Source of the DNA: JADZFO01 sp964512635
GTDB taxonomy: Bacteria; 4484-113; JAFGCY01
Direction: 5' to 3'
Assembly (NCBI GenBank): GCA_964512635.1
Contig: CAZEJB010000016.1
Span: 1-64,000, forward strand
Length of the DNA: 64,000 bases
The position numbers and the translations under genes were made by a program. Numbering within the stretch: position 1 is the stretch's first letter; the number at the start of each line of letters is the position of its first letter. The notes under the pieces are model-generated. The model ran no database searches. It was not told the origin of the DNA and worked only from the letters and a program-made list of their open reading frames with translations. Below, in pieces: positions 15,725-25,278 of the stretch.

Positions 15725-18583
15725 TTAGAAGGCCTGGATGAAACGCAGCTGGTTGTCACCCTGGCCGCGGCAAGCCGCGCCGACCGCGCAGCCCTCAGCG
15801 GCGAAGGAGTTATCCGGCCCGTTGTCGCTCCCGCTGTTCAGTTCAAGCTCGAGCCAGTCGGCAGGGCCGGCCGGCAACGCGGGCAAGGCGCGCCGCAGCA
15901 TCAGCCGGCCGGCCGTATCGACGTAACTGACCGCCAGCAGGCCTTCGGGCAGGCCATCCAGCACCGCCGGCATACAGCCCGCCGGAGCACTCACCGCGCT
16001 GGCGACAGTGCTGAGAGTCCAGTCCCCGGCCACACTCGGAGTGCCAGTGCCGGCGCTGGCCAGCTTTAACTCGCCGGCCGTGCTGTCCATATAGAGCACA
16101 ACCGGCAGGCTGTTGAGCAGCAGGGCCCGGGAGCCCTGGCCCACATCATTGGCCGCGCTGTCGATGGTCATAAGCTGCCAGTGCGCCTCAGCGAAGGGAT
16201 CGGTCTGCAGCGCCCGGGCATAACACAGGCTGCCATCGTTTTCGTTGTAATAGCTCACCGAAACGATGTCGTCCTGCACCAGCAGCGAGGGGAATCGGCC
16301 CACCCCGCTGCGGTCGTCGATGGCGTGCAGATCGAATTCCAGGTCATCGGGCTGGGAGAAGCGCGCCCGGGCAAAGCGCAGGACTTCGGTCTGACCGTCA
16401 AAGTAAGCCAGAACCATATGGGCATTGGCCTCGCCAGCCGCCAGGTTGGAGAGGCCGGTGAAACCGCCGTTATCAACAATAGCTGTGTGCCAGTGCGAGT
16501 CCAGGCTGGGCTGCTCGATTGAGGCGTAGGCAACCTTGAGGTCGGAACTGGCATGCGCGCCGTAGGCAACCAGTGGCTTGCCCTTGTAATGCACAAGTGT
16601 GGCATTTGAGCCGACCGGATTGATGCTGTCGACCACAGTGGTGACCCAGTCATCCGGGCCCTGCGGCTCGGCAACCAGCGCGCGGCTGTAGCGCAGCTGC
16701 TCGGTCGGCTGCTCCCAGTAGACCACCGCCGGCAGACCCTCAAAGACAGCCATCGAGCAATAGTGCCCACCACCATTTTCGCTGCGGACATTGCTCAGCT
16801 GCACCCGGTTGCGGTAGCCATCATCCGTATTGGAGGCCGCGCCTTCCTCGCCGGCGAACATGCTGCGCAGTTCATAGCGGTGGACAGTAATGCTGCAGGA
16901 CTCGAAGTCGTCAAAGCCGCTGACCGCAGCGACCTCGGCAACCGGAGCGCTTTGGCCGAAGCGATAGATGCGATAGCCATCGGCAAGGGGATTTGGGGTC
17001 CAGGTCAGCGCGATATGGTCGGCGTGGTCCCCGTCGCTGGCCTGCAGCCCGCCAGGTCCGGCCAGGAAGCGGAAGCCGGAATCAACATTGCTGTTGTCGC
17101 GGCTCTGGCGCCCGGAGAGCCTGGCGCGGGCGCGGTAATCATAAACATCCGCAAGGCGGCACTCGCGGCCCGGGGGGGCTTCAAAGGTGTGGCCAAAGGA
17201 AGTCGCGCCTTCGCCTTCGATGCTGACCAGCGGCCCCCAGCTGGCCTCGCTGCCACCGCTGACTCGGTACTCAAGCTCGTAGCCGTCCACGCCAGGCACC
17301 ATCTGCCACTGCAGCAGCACAGAGTCGTGAAAGGTGCCGTCGCTGGCGCTGAGGTTCTGCACCGCCGGGATGGTGCGATAGCCGGTAACCACGGCACTGT
17401 CCGGTGAGATGTCTTCGAAGTACAGCGCCCGCAGGCGATAGTCGTACAAAGTCAGGTCAGCGGCCTCGTCGCCGGGCGGTTCGGCCGAGCTGTGGCTGAA
17501 GCTCACTGTGGCCCCATCGGCGAGGCTGGCGAGGGGCTGCCAGGGATCGTTCAGCACATCCGTGCGCCGGTAATCCAGCTCATAGCCGTCCGCATCCTGG
17601 ACCGGCAGCCAGGCCAGATCGATGCGGTCTTCAAACAGGCCCTCGCTGGCGCTCAGCCCGCCTGGCGCGGCCAGCAGCCGGAAGCCCGAATCACTCAGCG
17701 ATGGTGCACCGGTCTGGCCGTCCACCTGCGCCCGGACGCGATAGAACAGCGGAGTGTTGTATGGCAAAGGGTTGTCAAGCGGGTCATAAGCATCGCTGTA
17801 ATTCAAGGCGCCGCCGAGGATGGTGGCGATTGGCGCATAAGGCCCGCGCGGATCAGTTGCCCGCTCCACCACCAGCTTGTCCGGCACCACACCGGTACTC
17901 TTCCAGCTCAGCTGGACCCGGCTGGCCCGGGTGCCATCACTGGCCTGCAGTTCCGTGGGCGGCGGGGCGACAGTGCTGAGGGCCAGGGTCAGCTCCTCGA
18001 TGGTTGCGCTGCTGGTCCCCAGCACCGCGGCGTAGAGGTTTCCTGCCGGGCTGAGCGGCAGCCAGGCCGGCTGAATGCCGACGTTATCAGAGCCGGTCGG
18101 CACAGCAACGTGGATCAGGCGCCAGCGCTGCAGGCCATAGTCCGCCACCGCAACCCAGTAGTCCGCCGGCAGGGCGGACTCGTCAAGGTCGATGGTTAGG
18201 AGGTTCGGCTTGTCGCTTGGCACGAGGGCCTCAAAGCGATAGACCGCCCAGCTGTAACCGGGCGGCATCGGCAAAAGGTTTAGACGCAGCAGGGCGTCAT
18301 CTACAGCCGAGTCCGGCGCGACCTTGAAGAACTCGTTGCCGTGCAGCTTACTCTTCCCGACCAGGCTGCCGCGGCGGGCCAGGCGCTCGGCTTCGCTCAG
18401 CGGCGGATCGACCGGCAAAGCGGGCAGGTAGGTGGCCGGCTGCTGAGGGCCGCTTTGGGGAAGGAGGGGCTGGTCTGAACCGAAGCCGGAAAGCAGCGAG
18501 CCCTGTCCGCGCGCACAAGCGCACAGCCCGGCCAGCAGCAGGGCGCACAGCACTCCTCCCGGTCCCTTCCAGTTCAGCCGCAC
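15725..18583 (-). CDS. Secreted protein with four fibronectin-type III-like repeats
   Basis: The 952-residue product opens with a signal sequence ending LLAGLCACARG (a possible but non-ideal lipobox). An N-terminal beta domain (WAVYRFEAL, DYWVAVADYGLQRWRL, TIEELTLAL) also occurs in the lipoprotein at 21071-23449. Four repeats follow, each starting L(Q/S)ASDG or similar and containing a conserved Trp (LSW, LAWLPV, LQW, LTW) and DGYELEYR-type strands. The C-terminal half resembles a beta-propeller (PVVLYMDSTAGELKLAS, LLAVSYVDTAGRLMLRRA). The start is GTG at 18583 after GGAGG. Likely cell-surface; ligand unknown. Confidence 0.75.
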   Translation of the reverse strand: MRLNWKGPGGVLCALLLAGLCACARGQGSLLSGFGSDQPLLPQSGPQQPATYLPALPVDPPLSEAERLARRGSLVGKSKLHGNEFFKVAPDSAVDDALLRLNLLPMPPGYSWAVYRFEALVPSDKPNLLTIDLDESALPADYWVAVADYGLQRWRLIHVAVPTGSDNVGIQPAWLPLSPAGNLYAAVLGTSSATIEELTLALSTVAPPPTELQASDGTRASRVQLSWKSTGVVPDKLVVERATDPRGPYAPIATILGGALNYSDAYDPLDNPLPYNTPLFYRVRAQVDGQTGAPSLSDSGFRLLAAPGGLSASEGLFEDRIDLAWLPVQDADGYELDYRRTDVLNDPWQPLASLADGATVSFSHSSAEPPGDEAADLTLYDYRLRALYFEDISPDSAVVTGYRTIPAVQNLSASDGTFHDSVLLQWQMVPGVDGYELEYRVSGGSEASWGPLVSIEGEGATSFGHTFEAPPGRECRLADVYDYRARARLSGRQSRDNSNVDSGFRFLAGPGGLQASDGDHADHIALTWTPNPLADGYRIYRFGQSAPVAEVAAVSGFDDFESCSITVHRYELRSMFAGEEGAASNTDDGYRNRVQLSNVRSENGGGHYCSMAVFEGLPAVVYWEQPTEQLRYSRALVAEPQGPDDWVTTVVDSINPVGSNATLVHYKGKPLVAYGAHASSDLKVAYASIEQPSLDSHWHTAIVDNGGFTGLSNLAAGEANAHMVLAYFDGQTEVLRFARARFSQPDDLEFDLHAIDDRSGVGRFPSLLVQDDIVSVSYYNENDGSLCYARALQTDPFAEAHWQLMTIDSAANDVGQGSRALLLNSLPVVLYMDSTAGELKLASAGTGTPSVAGDWTLSTVASAVSAPAGCMPAVLDGLPEGLLAVSYVDTAGRLMLRRALPALPAGPADWLELELNSGSDNGPDNSFAAEGCAVGAACRGQGDNQLRFIQAF

Positions 18584-18705
18584 TCAGCCTCCAGGCACAG
18601 GTGCGCAGGCGCGCAATCGGCAGGGCAGAGGAGCTGGCGCTGGGTGGCCTGGTCCCGGCATGGACTCGCCTGCCGGTTATAACGATACCGCGCGGCGGGG
18701 CGATG

Positions 18706-19347
18706 CTACCGCCGGTAGTCCATTTCCCCGTGCTGGAAGAGCAGCACATCTTCAAGCGTGTCGATGCCGCGGTGCGAGAGGTAGTTCAGCAGCACCAGCA
18801 AGAGCTCGCCAGTGGCGTGGGCATCCCCGTCGGCGCGGTGGCGGCGGCCCTGCTCGATCCCAAAGAAGGAAGCCAGGTTGCCGAGGCTCTTGCTGGGCAG
18901 CCAGGGCAGGATCCGCCGGGCCAGCTTACAGGTGCAGAGGTCGTCATTAAGCAGGGGCCCAAATCCCGCCAGCTTCATCTCGTGGCCGAGGAAGCGGCGG
19001 TCAAACTCGCTGTGGTGGGCCACCACGACGCTGTCGCCGATGAACTTCAGCAGTTCTTCCAGCACCTCATGGGCGCGGGGCTGGCCGGCCAGCATGGCAT
19101 CCGTGATCCCGGTCAGGTTGGAAACAAAAGCCGGAATGGAGCGCTGGGGGTTAACGAGGGTGGTAAAGCGGTCGATGATTTTGAGCTTTTCCACGCGGTA
19201 GCAGGCAATTTCAGTCACCCGATGCTCGGGGGGCTTGCCGCCGGTGGTCTCAAGATCCAGGACGGTGAATGCGCAGTCCTCGACCCTCAGGGGGGCCGGA
19301 GCGAGCATTTGAAGCGCCGCGTCGTTCATCCAGTGGACTGAAATCAT
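18706..19347 (-). CDS. DnaQ-like 3'-5' exonuclease (DEDDh family)
   Basis: The 213 residues show the three exonuclease motifs in order: Exo I VLDLETTG, Exo II HHSEFDRRFL and Exo III HRADGDAHAT, giving the D-E-D-D metal ligands and the catalytic His. LVNPQRSIPAFVSNLTGITDAML is typical of Pol III epsilon-type proofreading subunits. It could be the polymerase proofreader or a stand-alone exonuclease. A TATGAT overlaps the ATG at 19347, so the true start may be the next ATG at 19329. Confidence 0.9.
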   Translation of the reverse strand: MISVHWMNDAALQMLAPAPLRVEDCAFTVLDLETTGGKPPEHRVTEIACYRVEKLKIIDRFTTLVNPQRSIPAFVSNLTGITDAMLAGQPRAHEVLEELLKFIGDSVVVAHHSEFDRRFLGHEMKLAGFGPLLNDDLCTCKLARRILPWLPSKSLGNLASFFGIEQGRRHRADGDAHATGELLLVLLNYLSHRGIDTLEDVLLFQHGEMDYRR

Positions 19348-19438
19348 ACCACGCAGTGTGGAATATGGCAGGCAATTGCGGCGGTTTGCACAGATCAGCC
19401 CAGGGGCTTTATCTATATAGAACCAGCCTTCGACGTGC

Positions 19439-19444
19439 TATCAT
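19439..19444 (+). promoter_or_regulatory. -10 box TATCAT for lpxA
   Basis: TATCAT lies 34 bases before the ATG at 19479. The predicted leader is about 28 bases and holds GGAGG eight bases before the ATG, so lpxA is a normally led gene. Confidence 0.5.
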
Positions 19445-19478
19445 GCGCCTTGTACCGGTGCCCGCGGAGGGCAGCGCC

Positions 19479-20420
19479 ATGCACATACATCCTACAGCGG
19501 TGGTTCATCCCAGCGCCCGCCTCGGCGAAGGCGTCGTTCTGGGTCCCTACAGCATCGTCGGCCCCGGCGTCAGCATTGGCGCGGGCACGGTGCTGGATGC
19601 GCACGCGACTGTGGAAAGCAATGCGCGCATCGGGGCGAACTGCCGCGTCCACAGCCATGCGGTGATCGCCGGGCCGCCCCAGGACCTCAAGTACGACGGC
19701 GCCCCGAGCTATGTTGAGATTGGCGACCGCACCAGCCTGCGTGAGTTCGTCACCATCAACCGCGGCTCCCGCGAGGGTTTTGTCACCCGCGTCGGCTCAG
19801 ACTGCCTGTTGATGACCGGTGTGCACGTGGCCCACGACTGCCAGATCGGCAACAACGTGGTGATGGCCAACCTTGCCACCCTGGCCGGGCATGTCCACGT
19901 TGAGGACCGCGTCACCATCGGCGGACTGGCGGCCTTCCACCAGTTCGTGCGCGTGGGTCGTCTGGCGATGGTCGGCGGCACCGCCGGCGTGATGCAGGAC
20001 GTCCCGCCCTACTGCATGGTCCAGGGCTCCCCGCCGGCGACCGTGCGGGGCCTCAACCGCGTCGGCCTGATGCGCAACGGCTGCACCGAGCAGGGCTTCA
20101 TGGGCCTCAAGCAGGCCTTCCGCCTGATGTTCCGACGCGGCATGACCAAGGAGAACGCGATCGGTGAGATTGAGGCCAGCGTCGGCAAGACCCCGGAAGT
20201 GATGCACTTCCTGGACTGGCTGAAGGCCGAGAGCCGCCGCGGCATCATGAAGGGCGAGCCATCGGAGCTGCTGACCGTGGTGGAGAACCAGATCGCCGCC
20301 GAAAAAAGCCAGGACAGCCTGGAACCGGAATACAGCGTCAATGCCGTGCTGCTGCGCCGCATCGACGAGCTGACCAAGCAGGTAGAAGAGCTCCAACGCA
20401 AGTCCGGCGGCGTGGCTTAG
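19479..20420 (+). CDS. lpxA: UDP-N-acetylglucosamine O-acyltransferase
   Basis: LpxA adds the first acyl chain in lipid A synthesis in the cytoplasm. The 313-residue product begins with MHIHPTAVVHPSARLGEGVVLGP and continues with left-handed beta-helix hexapeptide repeats to about residue 190, including AGPPQDLKYDG, TSLREFVTINRGS, HVAHDCQIGNNVVMAN, FHQFVRVG and QGSPPATVRGLNRVGLMRNG. It is about 50 residues longer than E. coli LpxA because of a C-terminal helical extension. ATG 19479 follows GGAGG; upstream in-frame codons overlap the promoter or the dnaQ-like gene. No other lpx gene is nearby. Confidence 0.93.
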   Translation: MHIHPTAVVHPSARLGEGVVLGPYSIVGPGVSIGAGTVLDAHATVESNARIGANCRVHSHAVIAGPPQDLKYDGAPSYVEIGDRTSLREFVTINRGSREGFVTRVGSDCLLMTGVHVAHDCQIGNNVVMANLATLAGHVHVEDRVTIGGLAAFHQFVRVGRLAMVGGTAGVMQDVPPYCMVQGSPPATVRGLNRVGLMRNGCTEQGFMGLKQAFRLMFRRGMTKENAIGEIEASVGKTPEVMHFLDWLKAESRRGIMKGEPSELLTVVENQIAAEKSQDSLEPEYSVNAVLLRRIDELTKQVEELQRKSGGVA

Positions 20421-20482
20421 GTCCCCGCCAAATCGCCGAGGCGCCCGGTCTTGTTACGCCCCGCTGACTCTGATGGCAGACC

Positions 20483-20938
20483 CTAAGCGCTGCCGACCTC
20501 TCCGCTCTGGGGGAAGCCCGGGGCCACACCCTGCTTGGGCTGCTGCACCAGCGAGACGTTGAAGTGCCGCGCGGCGAGGAACTCGTCGCCGGACCAGACT
20601 TCAAAGCTGTAGCGCCCCATGGCGGGCAGGGCCAGGTTGTCGAGCTGCATCACGAGGTCCAGCACCACATCACGGTTGTCGGCCCGCACCTTGTTGTCGA
20701 AGTTGGCCTCGCCGCCCTGGGGGTTGCGCAGGGTGACGCGCAGCGGAACCTCGCCTTCAATATTGCTCAGGCTGATCACCAGAAAGAGGCGCGGATGGGC
20801 GGCCGGAAGGCTCAGCACATTGATGTTGCTGAACAGGCCGATCAGGCTCTTGTTGTTGGTCCGCTTGTCCTCGATCACATCGTTGCAGATAGCGATCAGG
20901 AGGCAGGCGGGGCTGTCACCGTAAGGGCTGCTGCTCAT
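20483..20938 (-). CDS. Uncharacterised small protein (DUF6941-like)
   Basis: The 151 residues start with ACLLIAICNDVIEDKRTNNKSLIGLFSNI and continue as beta strands (LFLVISLSNIEGEVPLRVTLRNPQGG, GRYSFEVWSGDEFLAARHFNVSLVQQP). This is the layout of a family I recall as DUF6941: a short beta-sandwich made in the cytoplasm with no signal peptide. GGAG seven bases before the ATG at 20938 fixes the start. Function unknown. Confidence 0.65.
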   Translation of the reverse strand: MSSSPYGDSPACLLIAICNDVIEDKRTNNKSLIGLFSNINVLSLPAAHPRLFLVISLSNIEGEVPLRVTLRNPQGGEANFDNKVRADNRDVVLDLVMQLDNLALPAMGRYSFEVWSGDEFLAARHFNVSLVQQPKQGVAPGFPQSGEVGSA

Positions 20939-21070
20939 CTTCTTCTCCAGGGGCCCGTGCCGGGGCCGCAGTCAGGGGCAAGATCTCCGGCGCCGGAATG
21001 CCGGGCGCATAGGATAGCGCAGGTCGCACAGCGCTTCCCACCCGCCGCCGCAGTACCCCTGTAACCCAGC

Positions 21071-23449
21071 CTAGGGATAAAGGCACATGACGAAGCCGCC
21101 GCCGTTATCCTCGGTCAGGCTGAGGTTGGCATAGCCATAGGTCTGGTCGGAGATCGTCCAGGCCGGCTCAACCAGGACGTCGCCCAGGTCGGCCAGCGGC
21201 TTGACGATCGTGCCGGCGTTGCCCATCAGCGAGGCAAAGCCGGTGTTGTGGCTCGGCGCCTCGCCGCCCCAGAAGACCGCGCCGTCCAAGCCCTGATGGA
21301 TCTTGCACAGATAGTTGCCTTCCTCGGTGCCGCCCTCGCCGAAGGCCAGGCGCGAGACAATGTTGCCCAGGCTGTCAAAGTGCAGCACGCTGGCATCTGA
21401 TTCATTCATCAGATCGTCGACATGACCGCTGACGAAGCAGCCGCTGTCCGTGTCCGGGCAACAGGAATAGAAGGCCATGTTGCCGCTGGCTGAGTTGGAA
21501 TAGCTGATCAGGTTGCCCAGACTGCCGTCGCCGGCGTTGAACTGCGCCAGCAGACACTGCTGGCTCGCGTCGGAGTAAACCCCGCAGGCATAGATGTAGG
21601 GCCCGCTGGCGCAGATGCCGGTGAACTCCTCCAGCTTGTTGTTGTCGCCCAGGCGCTTGGCCCACTGCAGGGTGCCGTTGCCGTCAAGGCAGATCACCGC
21701 CCCGTCGCTGTCGGCCCCCATTGAATCAACCGCATCGCGGCCGGACAGATATACACGGTCCGCCGCGTCAACGCAGACATCTCCGAAGATGCGGTCATAG
21801 CCGCTGCTTTCCGTGTCGTACTTCCGCAGCCAGTTCAGCGCACCGCTGTTGAGGAACTGCAGCACGGCAATGGTCCGCACGCCGGCAAAGTCGGCGTTGA
21901 AACCGAGGTTGATCCGGCCCTGGCTGTCCACGGCCAGCCGCGCTGGGAAGTTGGCATCGCAGTCCTGCGAGATCTCCTTCTGGATCAGCAGGTCGCCAGT
22001 CTCGGGGTCGATCTGGAGCAACAGCGGGTTCGTCCCGGCGTTGATCTTGCCGTCATAGCCGGCAGCCCAGAGCTTGCCGTTCGGGTCAAAGGCCAGGTCG
22101 GTCAGGCCCTGGTCGTAGGTCTGTTCAAACTGCTTCATCCACTGAACCTCGCCATTGGCGTTCAGCTTGAGGACAAAGGCGCCTTCCAGGTTGTCGGAGT
22201 TGCCTTCTTCGAGCCGCGCGACGCCGCAGACAAACACGTTGCCCTGGACGTCGGGCAGGGTGCAGTAGACATCCGCGTAGTTGCCCAGTCCCTGGAAGCT
22301 GCGCAGCCAGCCGACACCGATCTGGGCATAGCCCTCGCCGACCAGGCCGCTGTCATCCGTAGCCCGTACCTGGATGCCGTAGATTCCGGCATCGGCATAT
22401 GCGTTCTCGAACACCGGGTTGTTGCCGTTATCAATAAAGCCGCCATCGCCCTCGGGGTCGAACTCGTATTTCACGATGCTGCCATCGCTGTCCATCGATC
22501 CGCTGGCATCGATCGTCACCGGCGCTCCGATACGCGGGCGCTGGGGCGCCAGCTGGATGCTTACCGCGGGTTCGCTGCCCGGCGGATAGACCTTTATCGC
22601 CAGCTCGGCTGTCGCGGTGCCCGCATCGTTGTCGGTCAGCCGCAGCTGCACTGTGTAGTCGCCGGGGTTGTTGTAGATGTGCGTGCGCTGCATGTTGGTG
22701 TCATTGGATTCAAAGCCGCCGCCGTCGCCAAAGTCGAACTCGACCAGACTGATGAAGCCGTCGCTGTCGAAGCTGCCATCGGCCATCGCGGTGAAGAGGT
22801 TGCCCTGGACGAGACTTGTGTTCTGCAGCTCGCTGAACAGCGGCGTGGGTGGCAGATTGGCGCCCAGGCGAATACGCTGCAGGCTGGCGCTCTGGCTGCC
22901 CGTCAGCAGCACCAGGGCCAGGCTGGCCCCGGCGCCATTGCGAAAGTCAGCACTGAAATCTCCCAGGCTGAGCTTGGGCAGCAGCGGGTCGATGCCGTAC
23001 CACTCCCAGCGCAGGCTGCTGAAGTTCGCCACTCCCAGCCAGGCTTGCCCCGCGGCCGGCGGGGACAGCCAGCTCAGGCTGAAGCTCAGCTCGCCGCTGT
23101 AGGCGCTGGTGTCAAATGAATACAGTGCCCAGGCGCAGTCTCCCAGCGGATCGCCGGGATCATATGCCGGGCTGAAGTCGGCGCTGCCTCCGGGGGTGTT
23201 TACATTGCGCGGCGGGATGCTGACATCCATCTCGTTGCCCTCATGCACCAGCGGGAAGGCTGAGGCCGCGCGCAGGGGCTGCGCGGCGGCCAGCTCGGAT
23301 GGCTCAGGCAACAGGGCCGCAGCCGATGGCGCTGGCGCGGGCCGGTTGGGCTGTATATGCCCGGCGCTGTTCTGGCTGCCTCCGCAGGAGCAAAGCAGCA
23401 GCACGCAGGAAACAACAACTGCAAAAGGGTTCAACTTGCTTATGGACAT
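21071..23449 (-). CDS. PKD-domain lipoprotein with beta-propeller-like C-terminus
   Basis: The ATG at 23449, after GGGGAGTGGG, gives 792 residues and a lipoprotein signal ending VLLLCSCGGS. An N-terminal domain (WALYSFDTSAYSGEL, WLGVANFSSLRWEWYG) is shared with the protein at 15725-18583. Two PKD domains follow (SFDSDGFISLVEFDFGDG and SGSMDSDGSIVKYEFD), then about 380 residues of repeats such as VDSQGRINLGFNADFAG and VDAADRVYLSGRDA, typical of SBBP/propeller lipoproteins. The 80 residues upstream in the same frame lack a signal and are left out. Probably an outer-surface protein. Confidence 0.8.
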   Translation of the reverse strand: MSISKLNPFAVVVSCVLLLCSCGGSQNSAGHIQPNRPAPAPSAAALLPEPSELAAAQPLRAASAFPLVHEGNEMDVSIPPRNVNTPGGSADFSPAYDPGDPLGDCAWALYSFDTSAYSGELSFSLSWLSPPAAGQAWLGVANFSSLRWEWYGIDPLLPKLSLGDFSADFRNGAGASLALVLLTGSQSASLQRIRLGANLPPTPLFSELQNTSLVQGNLFTAMADGSFDSDGFISLVEFDFGDGGGFESNDTNMQRTHIYNNPGDYTVQLRLTDNDAGTATAELAIKVYPPGSEPAVSIQLAPQRPRIGAPVTIDASGSMDSDGSIVKYEFDPEGDGGFIDNGNNPVFENAYADAGIYGIQVRATDDSGLVGEGYAQIGVGWLRSFQGLGNYADVYCTLPDVQGNVFVCGVARLEEGNSDNLEGAFVLKLNANGEVQWMKQFEQTYDQGLTDLAFDPNGKLWAAGYDGKINAGTNPLLLQIDPETGDLLIQKEISQDCDANFPARLAVDSQGRINLGFNADFAGVRTIAVLQFLNSGALNWLRKYDTESSGYDRIFGDVCVDAADRVYLSGRDAVDSMGADSDGAVICLDGNGTLQWAKRLGDNNKLEEFTGICASGPYIYACGVYSDASQQCLLAQFNAGDGSLGNLISYSNSASGNMAFYSCCPDTDSGCFVSGHVDDLMNESDASVLHFDSLGNIVSRLAFGEGGTEEGNYLCKIHQGLDGAVFWGGEAPSHNTGFASLMGNAGTIVKPLADLGDVLVEPAWTISDQTYGYANLSLTEDNGGGFVMCLYP

Positions 23450-23568
23450 CCCACTCCCCAGGCTAACAGCGGTCAACCACGAATGATAGCCTGATTTGAC
23501 AACCGCTAAACAGTTGCCGGCGTTGAAACTTGTCGCCCCGCGCCGCGCTCTATACTGCGCGGGGGAAT

Positions 23569-23931
23569 ATGGACCACGGTATCGGACTATTTCTGCTGCT
23601 CTTCGGAGCGGGTCTCTTTGTCCTGTTCTACGGGATGCGCCTGCGCGCGGCCCGGGTGGACAAACTGGCCAGGCTGTATGAGCAGGCACTGGCGGCGGGG
23701 CGCGACCCCGCCGAGCTCAAGCTGGCGCTGGACGGCCAGGAACAGGGCGACCCCCAGGGCAACCTTAAGGCCGGCGTGATCCTGCTGGCCACTGCTCTTG
23801 GCATGGTCGCCGGCCTGTGGGCCGCCCAGGTGATGCCCGGCCCCTGGCGCGCGCTGGGCTTCGCGCTGATCCCGGCCTGCATCGGCATGGCCCTGTTGTG
23901 GATCCACTACAGCCTGGCGCCTCAACAGTAG
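23569..23931 (+). CDS. Small membrane protein (DUF6249-like)
   Basis: The 120 residues have three membrane segments: one at the N-terminus (GIGLFLLLFGAGLFVLFYGM), then a charged helix, then a C-terminal pair in which NLKAGVILLATALGMVAGLW resembles DUF6249. ATG 23569 is preceded by GGGGGAA. A TATACT 13 bases upstream suggests a very short leader. The TAG stop is part of a GTAGGGGCG repeat. Function unknown. Confidence 0.7.
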   Translation: MDHGIGLFLLLFGAGLFVLFYGMRLRAARVDKLARLYEQALAAGRDPAELKLALDGQEQGDPQGNLKAGVILLATALGMVAGLWAAQVMPGPWRALGFALIPACIGMALLWIHYSLAPQQ

Positions 23932-23963
23932 GGGCGTATGTCCGTGCGCCTGTTGTGATGCAC

Positions 23964-23969
23964 TAAAAT
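23964..23969 (+). promoter_or_regulatory. -10 box TAAAAT, six bases before the start at 23976
   Basis: TAAAAT, CTGACG, then GTG at 23976. Leaderless type. Confidence 0.6.
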
Positions 23970-23975
23970 CTGACG

Positions 23976-25238
23976 GTGTCTGAGCCGCAAAGTCAGGACT
24001 ACTTCGCACCATACCGATCTGAGCCTCCGGCAAAGCCAAGGCGGCCCTGGCGCTGGATCCTGCTGCTTGCCCTGCTTCTGCTGGCCGCTGCCTGCACAGC
24101 AATGCTGCTCTTGCCGCGCGGCCGTCAGGCAAGACACGGTTTTATCCCGAGGCCGCTCGCTCAGCGGCACGACCTTAAACAGCCCCTCCCATGGCGTGTA
24201 TTGGCCACCGGGCACGAGGCCTGCAGCAGCCCTATGCTGGGCGACTTTGATGGCGACGGATCTGACGAGCTGATCTGTGGCAACATCTTCGTTCAGCCGC
24301 CGAAGAGCAAAGGCACTGTAACGGCCGAGTCAATTGCCAAGTCAATCATGAACATGCGAGAGGATTACCACTGGGTTGAACTTGATGGCACTATCAGGAC
24401 ACAACGGCGAGCGGCCTGGATCGCACAATGGGATAAAACAGGCTGGGATTTCGACGGCGACGGCATTGATGAACTTGGACGACACTTCATGCATTCCGAT
24501 AGCAGCTTTTGCAAGCCAGATGGCACTACCGTTGGGAAGCTTTCAGGCCGGGGCTTCTCTTGGCAGGACAACCAGGCCGACTTCAATGGCGACGGTAAAA
24601 TGGATATCGTTTTGCGCACGGACCGCCCGGAGGCCCTGTTGATCTATGCCCATGATGGCAAAGGGTTGGGCAAGATTCCATATCCCGAAGGCTGGTCCAA
24701 TCCTGTCTTTGGCAACTTCACGGACAAGAAAAGGGCCGTAGCTCTCTTTGTGCCCAGCGATGGTCGCAAGGGTGCCAACCAGGAGTTCCTGTTGATTGGG
24801 CTGGACGGGAAACAGCGGCAAATGCGCGGTTACCCATTGGACATCTGGCAGAGCTGGCCCGCGCACTGTGGTGACCTGAATGGTGATGGCTATGATGAAG
24901 TGCTGGCACAGAACGGCGGCTACTTTGACCTGCGCAGCGGCAAGTATGTGGCCTTCCAGAACCCTCAACCCAGCTACTATGAACCGTACTATCAGCCCGG
25001 TACAACAATCGCCTGCGATATCAGCGGCGACGGGAAACCGGAACTGATCTCCGCGCTGACAGAGATAGACAGCGCCGAGTATGACGATGTCCTGCTGGTG
25101 GCCTACAACCTGCAGGGCAAGAGCATTTATACAGAGCGACTGACCTGGTTTCCCATAATGATGCAAGAGGCTTACGATGGGGAAGGATTCAGCTATCTCA
25201 TCCTCGCCGGGCATGAAGAAGTCCGCATCGTTCCCTGA
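23976..25238 (+). CDS. Membrane-anchored FG-GAP/VCBS-type repeat protein
   Basis: The 420-residue product has a short Pro/Arg-rich cytoplasmic tail (SQDYFAPYRSEPPAKPRRPW), one membrane segment at about 27-47, and an extracytoplasmic domain with at least five calcium-binding-loop repeats: GDFDGDGSDEL, WDFDGDGIDEL, ADFNGDGKMDI, GDLNGDGYDEV and CDISGDGKPEL. These are integrin-alpha-type FG-GAP signatures of a beta-propeller. Three paralogues lie at 34217, 36711 and 38106; the one at 36711 has nearly the same N-terminus (MSQPQDYFSTVRYEPGAKP). Function unknown. Confidence 0.85.
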   Translation: MSEPQSQDYFAPYRSEPPAKPRRPWRWILLLALLLLAAACTAMLLLPRGRQARHGFIPRPLAQRHDLKQPLPWRVLATGHEACSSPMLGDFDGDGSDELICGNIFVQPPKSKGTVTAESIAKSIMNMREDYHWVELDGTIRTQRRAAWIAQWDKTGWDFDGDGIDELGRHFMHSDSSFCKPDGTTVGKLSGRGFSWQDNQADFNGDGKMDIVLRTDRPEALLIYAHDGKGLGKIPYPEGWSNPVFGNFTDKKRAVALFVPSDGRKGANQEFLLIGLDGKQRQMRGYPLDIWQSWPAHCGDLNGDGYDEVLAQNGGYFDLRSGKYVAFQNPQPSYYEPYYQPGTTIACDISGDGKPELISALTEIDSAEYDDVLLVAYNLQGKSIYTERLTWFPIMMQEAYDGEGFSYLILAGHEEVRIVP

Positions 25239-25266
25239 GCTGAACGGGCCGCAACATCCCATGCGC

Positions 25267-25272
25267 TAGCAT
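25267..25272 (+). promoter_or_regulatory. -10 box TAGCAT, six bases before the start at 25279
   Basis: TAGCAT, CGTCCT, then ATG at 25279. Leaderless type. Confidence 0.55.
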
Positions 25273-25278
25273 CGTCCT

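Noticed and set aside
19269..19478. Longer N-terminus for lpxA from 19269
   Set aside because: It would overlap the dnaQ-like gene and its promoter, and the hexapeptide fold begins right at MHIHPTAVV; GGAGG precedes ATG 19479.
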